From the NCBI GenBank assembly GCA_910578855.1, contig CAJTRV010000002.1:49258-79065 (forward strand): a stretch of DNA of 29,808 bases, read 5' to 3'. Under the pieces are notes generated by a model. It was given only the letters and a program-made list of their open reading frames with translations, had not been told where the DNA came from and did not search any database. The position numbers and the translations under genes are program-made. Position 1 is the first letter of the stretch. The number at the start of each line of letters is the position of its first letter. This document shows, piece after piece, positions 24,505 through 29,808 of this stretch. This DNA is from an uncultured Bacilli bacterium (GTDB lineage: Bacteria; Bacillota_I; Bacilli_A; RF39; UBA660).

Positions 24505-25845
24505 TTAGATTTCTAATTTCTGTTCTGATTGTATCTTGTCCGCCACTTCAGATGATTGATGCTCACTAACCTTCTTTACTTCGCCAATCATATAAGGGTA
24601 TGCGACCTCGTTTAAAACAACCGTAATCTCATCAGGCATCCCTGCTTTCGTTACTGGTACTTTGACAGCTAAATAATTCCCCGTATGTCCAAGCCAATAT
24701 CCATGGCGTTCCACTTCAGGAATTACCGTTACCGTTTCCCCTAAAAATTGCGTCATATACTCTTGTTCTAGTTGTCTACTAAGCTCTAAAACGGTGCGAA
24801 CCCGTTGTTTCTTGGTTGTCCCATCAATATCAGGAAGCAAAGCGGCTTTGGTTCCTTGGCGTTTTGAATAAGGAAATACATGGATTTTAGAAAATTTTAG
24901 ATGACGAATGGTGTCAAGGGTCTCTAAAAAATATTCCTCTGTTTCACCAGGAAAACCAACGATCAGATCCGTCGTTAGTGATATTCTTGGACGAACTTTA
25001 CGAATCGCGGCAACTTTTTCAATAAACGCTTGTTTATCGTATTTCCGATTCATCGCTTTTAAAATGGAATCACTCCCACTTTGTAAAGGAATATGGAAAT
25101 GATCTACTAGGATAGATGAAGACTGTAATAACTGTAGTACTTCATCGGTAATTTCGTTCATCTCAATTGAAGAGATACGAAGACGCTCCAGACCTGGAAT
25201 GTTAAGTAAATCTCGTAACAAATCCGCAAATTGATATGCTTCAAATTCAGCCCCATAATGTCCTGTATGAATTCCTGTTAAAACAATTTCATGATGCCCC
25301 ATTTTAACTAATGTCTTCACTTCATCGATCACATCAAGTGGTGCCTTACTTCGAACATTTCCCCGACTATAAGGAATAATACAGTATGAGCAAAAATTCT
25401 CACACCCGTCTTCTATTTTGACAAACGCCCTTGTCCGGTTAAAATTATCCAAGCGCATCGTCTCAAATGTCGTCTGCATCAAATCCTCAACCAAAACAAT
25501 CGGCTGACGGTCGTGCATATATTGTTCAATTAAAGCAGGAAGTTTGCTTTTATATTTATTACCAAGTACAATTATAACATTAGGTAGCTCTTTTACTTCA
25601 TCCGCCCGAATCTGTGACATACAACCAATCACAACAAGAAGCGCTTGCGGATATTCTTTATGAATCCTGTGAATCATCTTCATACTCTTGCGGTCAGCAG
25701 TATTGGTTACAGTACAGGTATTGATGATGACAATATCAGCCGGACCATCAGTTAATTGATACCCTTGCTTTTGGAGTTGTTCTTCGATTACATTGCTTTC
25801 ATAGGTATTTACCTTACATCCAAGTGTATAAATTTGAAATGTCAT
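24505..25845 (-). CDS. mtaB: tRNA-t6A37 methylthiotransferase MtaB
   Basis: A radical-SAM enzyme that converts t6A to ms2t6A at position 37 of tRNAs reading ANN codons. It has the N-terminal UPF0004 domain with cluster cysteines C10 (LGCKVN), C44 (NTCTVTN) and C75 (IGCMSQ). The radical-SAM motif GCENFCSYCIIPYSRG carries C148, C152 and C155. A C-terminal TRAM domain (about 375-430) completes the family architecture. LGCKVNTYES distinguishes MtaB from MiaB and RimO. The start at 25845 is preceded by AGGGGGGATAATA. It lies downstream of a hairpin with T-run that may control its expression. Confidence 0.95.
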   Translation of the reverse strand: MTFQIYTLGCKVNTYESNVIEEQLQKQGYQLTDGPADIVIINTCTVTNTADRKSMKMIHRIHKEYPQALLVVIGCMSQIRADEVKELPNVIIVLGNKYKSKLPALIEQYMHDRQPIVLVEDLMQTTFETMRLDNFNRTRAFVKIEDGCENFCSYCIIPYSRGNVRSKAPLDVIDEVKTLVKMGHHEIVLTGIHTGHYGAEFEAYQFADLLRDLLNIPGLERLRISSIEMNEITDEVLQLLQSSSILVDHFHIPLQSGSDSILKAMNRKYDKQAFIEKVAAIRKVRPRISLTTDLIVGFPGETEEYFLETLDTIRHLKFSKIHVFPYSKRQGTKAALLPDIDGTTKKQRVRTVLELSRQLEQEYMTQFLGETVTVIPEVERHGYWLGHTGNYLAVKVPVTKAGMPDEITVVLNEVAYPYMIGEVKKVSEHQSSEVADKIQSEQKLEI

Positions 25846-25861
25846 TATTATCCCCCCTATC

Positions 25862-25884
25862 AAAAATAGGTCCCCGGACCTATT
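25862..25884 (-). terminator. Terminator/attenuator directly ahead of mtaB
   Basis: On the minus strand AATAGGTC pairs with GACCTATT (8 bp, loop CGGG) and is followed by T5. It includes the stop codon of the preceding gene. The mtaB ATG is only 17 nt beyond the T-run, leaving no room for a promoter. The distal arm CCTAT can instead pair with ATAGG at the mtaB SD region. Confidence 0.72.
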
Positions 25885-26680
25885 CTAAATTATTTCTAAA
25901 CTCTTTTAACGCCTTTAAAAACTCATCGTTCTTTTTTATTTCTTCACTAATCGGACCTAAGTCAAAAGTATGCTCCAAATTAACTGGCTCATCATCTCTT
26001 AGTTTTACTTTTACATCGTCAAAAATAATCTCTTCCCGGTTATGATCAATATGAAATTCTTCTTTAAAGTTAGGAATCTTAGGATAATCTAATTCCCCAG
26101 TCTCAATTTTTCCATACACAGGTGAGATAAAGTCAGAATTTGAAAACGTCGTCGTCACTGATTTTGAATTCTTCGGTGAAGGTTCATCTAATTTACCAGC
26201 TTCCAAAACAGCATCTAAATCAGAGTATTGCTCCTGCTCGCGCTCATACTTCATAATTTCTTTTTCATGTGACTGCTTCTCTTTCATTGCTTTCAACTCT
26301 TGATAACTGATAATAGATTTTTCTTCTTGTTCCTCTTCAAACGTATGGACGATATCTCGATCTTGTTTTTCTAAATCTGACTGCATTTTTTCTAACAATA
26401 CTTCAATTTCTGAAAGATGTTCCTCGGTATCTTGTTCCACTTCTGCAAATTCCAAATCTGCTTCTGGACTCTCTGGTATCGCTACTTCAATCTGCTCACT
26501 AGTGTTTTTAGTTACAATCTCTTCCTCTTGGATACTTGCTTCCGTTGATAATGCATCCAGTTCTCGCTCCATCTTCATTTTCGTATATCGAATGATACCG
26601 AAACCAATCAAGGCAACAATAAGAAGACCAATCATCACAAATAGGGTAAGTTCCGTATTTGAAACAGCCAATAATACCAT
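25880..26680 (-). CDS. Membrane-anchored acidic protein of unknown function
   Basis: About 266 residues. One N-terminal hydrophobic segment (residues ~10-32) is followed by a basic RYTKMKMER stretch, so the body is probably cytoplasmic. Residues 40-165 are very acidic and coiled-coil-like (EQEEKS, EKQSHEKEIMKYEREQE). The C-terminal third has a short conserved-looking core, SNSDFISPVYGKI, and ends with a charged amphipathic segment. The single-anchor plus coiled-coil layout recalls cell-division or cell-envelope scaffold proteins, but I do not recognise the family. The start at 26680 is chosen for GGAGTGATATT; the frame extends 7 codons further into rsmE. It lies between rsmE and mtaB in an apparent operon. 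Confidence 0.75.
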   Translation of the reverse strand: MVLLAVSNTELTLFVMIGLLIVALIGFGIIRYTKMKMERELDALSTEASIQEEEIVTKNTSEQIEVAIPESPEADLEFAEVEQDTEEHLSEIEVLLEKMQSDLEKQDRDIVHTFEEEQEEKSIISYQELKAMKEKQSHEKEIMKYEREQEQYSDLDAVLEAGKLDEPSPKNSKSVTTTFSNSDFISPVYGKIETGELDYPKIPNFKEEFHIDHNREEIIFDDVKVKLRDDEPVNLEHTFDLGPISEEIKKNDEFLKALKEFRNNLE

Positions 26681-26684
26681 AATA

Positions 26685-27398
26685 TCACTCCATATACTCA
26701 TAATTTATAACACTCAAGAAAAAGATCGGAACCGTTTCAACCCGCATGATATTATTGCCTAGTCGAACCTGATGAAAATTCATCGCTACCAATTGTTCTT
26801 CTTCCTCACTAGAAAGTCCCCCTTCGGGACCAATCACTACTAATATTCTATCACATGTTCTATGCATTTGCAAAAGATTTGACAAATTATTTTCCATAGC
26901 AACAGTACTACAAACCAATTTTAAAGCCGAAATTTTTTCAAGATCGGAAAGGGTTTGGACTGGTTCAATAACCGGAATCGTAATTCGTTTGGCTTGCTCA
27001 CTGGCTTCTTTGGCAATTTTTTGCCAACGCATTAATTTCTTTTGCTCCCGTGTTTGATCAAGTTTTACAATACTTCGCACTGTTTTAAGAGGAATAATTC
27101 GTCCAACTCCGAGCTCCGTTGCCTTTTGAATAACAAAATCCATCTTAGCTTCTTTTAATAACGGAATACAGAGAATGATTTCGGGAATATGTTGAACACC
27201 TTGTTCCAATTTTTCTATCTGTCTAATTTTGTAAATATTATTTACAATTTCTATACAAGATAGATATACTTGTTCTTGATAGACAACCTCAATTTGATCT
27301 CCGGATTTCATACGCATCACCGTTTTTATATGATAAATATCGTCATCTGGTAATTCAAAATAACCCGCTTGTCGTCGTTGACTAAAATATCGTTGCAT
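26685..27398 (-). CDS. rsmE: 16S rRNA (uracil1498-N3)-methyltransferase RsmE
   Basis: A SPOUT-class methyltransferase of 237 residues that modifies U1498 of 16S rRNA in 30S subunits. It has the N-terminal PUA-like RNA-binding domain (MQRYFSQRRQAG to about 70), then KEAKMDFVIQKATELGVGRI, a conserved EASEQAKRITIP block, and the knot motif VVIGPEGGLSSEEEEQL with LGNNIMRVETVP. The usual LGxRILRxETA is changed to NNIMRVETVP, a mild divergence. SD is GGTGGTGG just before the ATG. It is the first gene of the rsmE-unknown-mtaB unit. Confidence 0.95.
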   Translation of the reverse strand: MQRYFSQRRQAGYFELPDDDIYHIKTVMRMKSGDQIEVVYQEQVYLSCIEIVNNIYKIRQIEKLEQGVQHIPEIILCIPLLKEAKMDFVIQKATELGVGRIIPLKTVRSIVKLDQTREQKKLMRWQKIAKEASEQAKRITIPVIEPVQTLSDLEKISALKLVCSTVAMENNLSNLLQMHRTCDRILVVIGPEGGLSSEEEEQLVAMNFHQVRLGNNIMRVETVPIFFLSVINYEYME

Positions 27399-27408
27399 AT
27401 AACCACCA

Positions 27409-27423
27409 CCGTTATTATAACGG
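27409..27423. promoter_or_regulatory. 15-bp perfect palindrome overlapping the rsmE -10 box
   Basis: CCGTTAT-T-ATAACGG (7-1-7). On the minus strand it contains TATAAT, 11 nt upstream of the rsmE ATG if counted from its edge. The -35 region is poor (TAGATT-like). It could be an operator of a dimeric regulator overlapping the promoter, or chance in A+T-rich DNA. Confidence 0.45.
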
Positions 27424-27489
27424 AAATTTTATATTTAATCTACCCCATAGAAAAAAAACAGGATCTGAATCAATCACAATCCCATTTTT

Positions 27490-28183
27490 TCATTCATAAA
27501 ACGCTAATTTATTGGCTATTTCTCTTTTAATTTTGCCATTATCCTTCAAAATGTTATATTCATTTAAAGTTAAAAACATTTCTAATTTATCTTTCCACTC
27601 TTGCATAGAAATGATATGACCTAATTTAACTTGTCTTTCAGCAAAATCTAGATACATTGATACTAAATTATTAAGTTCTTTTATTTCTTCCTCTGATAGA
27701 TAGTTTTTAGCAATTACAACATCTGTTTCAAGTATTTTACCATCAGGAGCATCTTTCTAAGTTTGAAGTCCCATGTAATCTTTTTTTGAATCAGCTCTAT
27801 TATATATAATCTCTGGTGCTGTCATTCCTGTGATAGCAAAGTGGAGTTTGTTTCGTTGCCCATATTCTAAAATCAGTAGCTTCTTTTGAATTAACACGAT
27901 AACCAACAGCAATAATAGCATCTAAACTATAAAAGTTAGTATTGTAATTTTTGCCATCAGAGGCAGTTACTCTAATTTTTTGAGTAACTGAATCTTTATT
28001 TAATTCACCACTTTTAAAAATATTTTGTAAGTGATAAGTAATATTATTTTCTGCTACATTAAAAAGTTCTCCCATAATTTTTTGCGTTAACCAAAAATCT
28101 TCATTATCATATAAAACTTCAATAGATTTATTTGTATTTTCACTTTGATATAAAATTAAGTCTTTTAACTTGTCTATTTGCAT
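27490..28183 (-). pseudogene. rhuM-type (virulence protein RhuM family) pseudogene
   Basis: The 5' part (28183 downward, SD AAAGGAGGG) encodes about 107 good RhuM residues: EVLYDNEDFWLTQKIMGELF, YHLQNIFKSGEL, and NYNTNFYSLDAIIAVGYRVN up to FRIWATK. The frame then shifts at about 27860 and closes early at 27800. The following sequence in another frame reads NKLHFAITGMTAPEIIYNRA, DSKKDYMGLQT, a stop (TAG where family members have W), then KDAPDGKILETDVVIAKNYL, ending at 27490. Roughly 110 residues between ATK and NKLHFAI are missing compared with family members of about 330 residues. RhuM genes often travel with type I restriction systems and islands; no such partner remains here. Function of the family is unknown. 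Confidence 0.85.
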
Positions 28184-28240
28184 TTATCTAACCCTCCTTT
28201 AATTTCACAATATAATTATATAACAAATATCATTATTAAC

Positions 28241-28435
28241 CTACAAACCGATTTTAATTTTATTAATGCTTTTTGTTAGTTTTGGTTTTAATGAACTAGA
28301 TAATCCCATCTCTTGAGCATATGATCTAAGGAATTTTATTAATTCAACATTGATACTTTTACTTCTATTTATACAATAATCGCTCTGTTCTAGATTGTAG
28401 GAGGGGAGAGTTTCATAATAATTGTTGAACAACAT
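28241..28435 (-). CDS. Possible small ORF or gene remnant, unknown
   Basis: The 64-residue frame MLFNNYYETLPSYNLEQSDY onward ends KLTKSINKIKIGL. It has no visible SD and no recognised motif, and lies in A+T-rich DNA beside the rhuM pseudogene, so it is more likely a broken fragment than an expressed gene. It fills most of the 28184-28445 gap; nothing else is seen there. Confidence 0.25.
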   Translation of the reverse strand: MLFNNYYETLPSYNLEQSDYCINRSKSINVELIKFLRSYAQEMGLSSSLKPKLTKSINKIKIGL

Positions 28436-28445
28436 CGTAAAAATA

Positions 28446-29399
28446 TTATTTTTTCCCTTTGCGCTTTCTTGTTTGCTCGGTTTCTTTCGTAATATAAATT
28501 GGTCGTTTTTTCGTCTCTAAATAAGTCTTTGATAAATATTGTCCGATAATCCCCATACAGAATAGTTGAATCCCACTAACGAGAAATAAAATACAAGCAA
28601 GACTAGGCCAACCACTAGTAGGATCTCCAAACAGAAGTGTTCTAACAACAATTATCATAATTAAAATAAAAGCAATTACACAAAATAGGATTCCAAATAA
28701 TGACGCAATGGTAAGAGGAACCGTCGAGAATGCAACAATTCCTTCCAATGAATATAAAAATAATTTCCAGAAATTCCATTTGGTTTCGCCAGCCACCCGT
28801 TCGACATTTTCATAGGCGAGCCACTTTGTCTGGAACCCGACCCAACCAAAAATACCTTTAGAAAACCGATTATATTCACCCATTGAGAGAATGGCATCGA
28901 CCATTTGTCTTGTCATCAACCGGTAATCACGAGCTCCATCAACAATATCGGCATTCGATATCTTATTGATAATCTTATAAAACATTCGTGCAAAGAAACT
29001 ACGAATGGGTGGTTCCCCTACCCGCGATACTCGTCTTGTCGCTACACTATCATAACCTTCCTCAACAATCGCATCATACATCTTTGGTAGTAACGCTGGA
29101 GGATCTTGTAAATCCGCATCCATTAAAACAACATAGTCTCCAGTTGCCTGTTCTAACCCAGCATACATCGCCGCTTCTTTTCCAAAATTTCTGGAAAATG
29201 AGACGTAGCGTACGCGATCATCACTAGTACTTAAATTCCTAAGAATCTCTAGCGTCGCATCCTTAGAGCCATCATTGATAAATAAAAATTCAAATGTAAC
29301 CTTTTTCATCTGTTTGGCAACCTTTGTAATTTCCTCGTAAAATATTGGTAAAGCTTCTTGTTCATTATAACAAGGTACAATCACACTTATCTTTTCCAT
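28446..29399 (-). CDS. GtrB-like polyprenyl-phosphate glycosyltransferase (GT2), orphan copy
   Basis: A 317-residue enzyme: MEKISVIVPCYNEQEALPIF, NDGS (42-45), SRNFGKEAAMYAGL (69-82), DADLQDPP (94-101), and YRLMTRQMV. Two C-terminal helices (about 222-246 and 260-285) end in IGQYLSKTYLETKKRPIYI. This is the same architecture as the GtrB at 8529-9470, but the sequence is clearly different and closer to the CsbB/YkoT type. There is no GtrA or GT-C gene beside it; the neighbours are relics. Start chosen at 29399 for GGAGGAATT directly ahead. A very basic tail (RKRKGKK) may contact membrane lipids. Confidence 0.9.
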   Translation of the reverse strand: MEKISVIVPCYNEQEALPIFYEEITKVAKQMKKVTFEFLFINDGSKDATLEILRNLSTSDDRVRYVSFSRNFGKEAAMYAGLEQATGDYVVLMDADLQDPPALLPKMYDAIVEEGYDSVATRRVSRVGEPPIRSFFARMFYKIINKISNADIVDGARDYRLMTRQMVDAILSMGEYNRFSKGIFGWVGFQTKWLAYENVERVAGETKWNFWKLFLYSLEGIVAFSTVPLTIASLFGILFCVIAFILIMIIVVRTLLFGDPTSGWPSLACILFLVSGIQLFCMGIIGQYLSKTYLETKKRPIYITKETEQTRKRKGKK

Positions 29400-29426
29400 A
29401 ATTCCTCCATGTATATTAGTAACCAC

Positions 29427-29432
29427 ATTATA
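29427..29432 (-). promoter_or_regulatory. -10 box for the orphan GtrB-like gene
   Basis: A perfect TATAAT on the minus strand, 28 nt upstream of the ATG, preceded by a T8 tract (GGTTTTTTTTATGG). No clear -35 at 17 bp. The pattern resembles the -10 at 22107-22112. Confidence 0.5.
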
Positions 29433-29479
29433 CCATAAAAAAAACCAGATGTGCTATCTAGTTCATTAGGTTGTATTAT

Positions 29480-29515
29480 AAATAGTGTTGGTGGTGTAAA
29501 ATCACTACACTATTT
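29480..29515. repeat. Inverted repeat at the left end of the ISL3-like element
   Basis: Perfect 9-bp arms AAATAGTGT (29480-29488) and ACACTATTT (29507-29515) enclose a smaller GTG-TAAAAT-CAC hairpin. Lying between the IS edge and the transposase gene, it could form part of the transposase binding site or block readthrough into the gene. Confidence 0.7.
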
Positions 29516-29587
29516 TTATTTATGAAAAAGACATGTAATCTGATACAATGTAATTGAAGAAATAAAACATTGAAAGGTTGTGACTAC

Positions 29588-29808
29588 ATGTCTAATAATG
29601 ATTATATCCTAAATTTACTAAATATTAAAGACCCTAATATCTTTATTTTAAACACCATCCAAGAAAAAATGATTAAAAATAAGAATTATAAGATAGTTGA
29701 AGGTATTTTAACTTATAATCCTGATCATTGTCCTTGTTGTGGTGTTGTCAATAATTCATCGCATGACATTATCAAGTGGGGATTCAGGAAAAATTGTAAA
29801 ATTAAAAT
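29588..29808 (+). CDS. ISL3-family transposase, N-terminal part (truncated by window edge)
   Basis: The frame is open from ATG 29588 to the window end and encodes 73 complete codons beginning MSNNDYILNLLNIKDPNIFI. It includes the zinc-finger start HCPCCG with Asn-rich spacing, then IIKWGFRKNCKI. This N-terminal CPxCG finger followed by a basic K-rich segment is typical of ISL3 transposases, whose DDE catalytic domain would follow beyond the window. AAAGG lies 14 nt before the ATG. It shows no damage in the visible part, so the element may be intact. Confidence 0.8.
   Translation, partial: MSNNDYILNLLNIKDPNIFILNTIQEKMIKNKNYKIVEGILTYNPDHCPCCGVVNNSSHDIIKWGFRKNCKIK

Larger units (their letters stand above)
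29460..29808 (+). mobile_element. ISL3-like insertion sequence, left part (continues beyond window)
   Basis: A transposase gene of ISL3 type starts at 29588. The ~120 bp ahead of it hold a strong inverted repeat (29480-29515) of the kind seen near ISL3-family ends. The exact terminal repeat and target duplication cannot be set because the right end lies outside the window; 29460 is an approximate boundary. Confidence 0.6.

Noticed and set aside
29433..29460. Terminator between the orphan GtrB-like gene and the insertion sequence
   Set aside because: The A/T-run at 29436-29444 is not paired with a convincing stem; the nearby AGAT/ATCT pairing is too short.

Overview
The window is A+T-rich DNA from a low-G+C Gram-positive anaerobe (Bacillota). 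An Erysipelotrichia-like or related gut lineage is my best guess. Support comes from the Bacillus-like elongator tRNA-Met, strong GGAGG-type ribosome binding sites, sigma-A-like promoters, and an anaerobe oxidative-stress set (PerR, rubrerythrin, superoxide reductase, [FeFe] hydrogenase). No rRNA or taxonomic marker fixes the species. Almost every gene is on the minus strand; the exceptions are a CDP-alcohol phosphatidyltransferase at 595-1389 and an ISL3-type transposase at the right edge.

Layout: 1-330 holds a decayed IS256-type transposase and tRNA-Met. At 595-1389 lies the phosphatidyltransferase, which converges on a redox cluster at 1386-4215 (perR, rubrerythrin, hydrogenase, desulfoferrodoxin, in transcription order). 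At 4313-9876 is a compact glycan-decoration operon of the gtr type: GtrA flippase, GtrB polyprenyl-phosphate glycosyltransferase, two GT-C membrane glycosyltransferases and a membrane O-acyltransferase. It has its own good promoter and a terminator. At 9972-10352 a small element with 23-bp perfect terminal inverted repeats separates it from the next locus. At 10433-24455 is a polysaccharide biosynthesis locus: a DPM1-like GT2, DUF2304, the PssD/PssE two-subunit glycosyltransferase, two related large membrane proteins, five GT2/GT4-like transferases and a GT14-like transferase. Upstream of these lie a Wzx-like flippase and a LicD/fukutin-like transferase.

At 24505-27398 are conserved housekeeping genes (rsmE, an unknown membrane-anchored acidic protein, mtaB). 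The right end (27420-29808) is mosaic: a broken rhuM gene, an orphan GtrB-like glycosyltransferase and the left part of an ISL3-like insertion sequence.

Working model (inference): the GT2/GT4 enzymes assemble a lipid-linked repeat unit in the cytoplasm, the Wzx-like protein flips it, and the large membrane proteins act on the outer face as polymerase or GT-C transferases. The gtr cassette then adds polyprenyl-phosphate-derived side sugars and acyl groups to a surface polymer. No initiating sugar-phosphate transferase, classical Wzy, chain-length regulator or ligase is visible, so the locus depends on genes elsewhere. The most unusual local signals are a terminator and an alternative SD-blocking hairpin in front of mtaB, two promoters that overlap terminators, the inverted-repeat element between the two glycan loci, and the pair of large membrane proteins.
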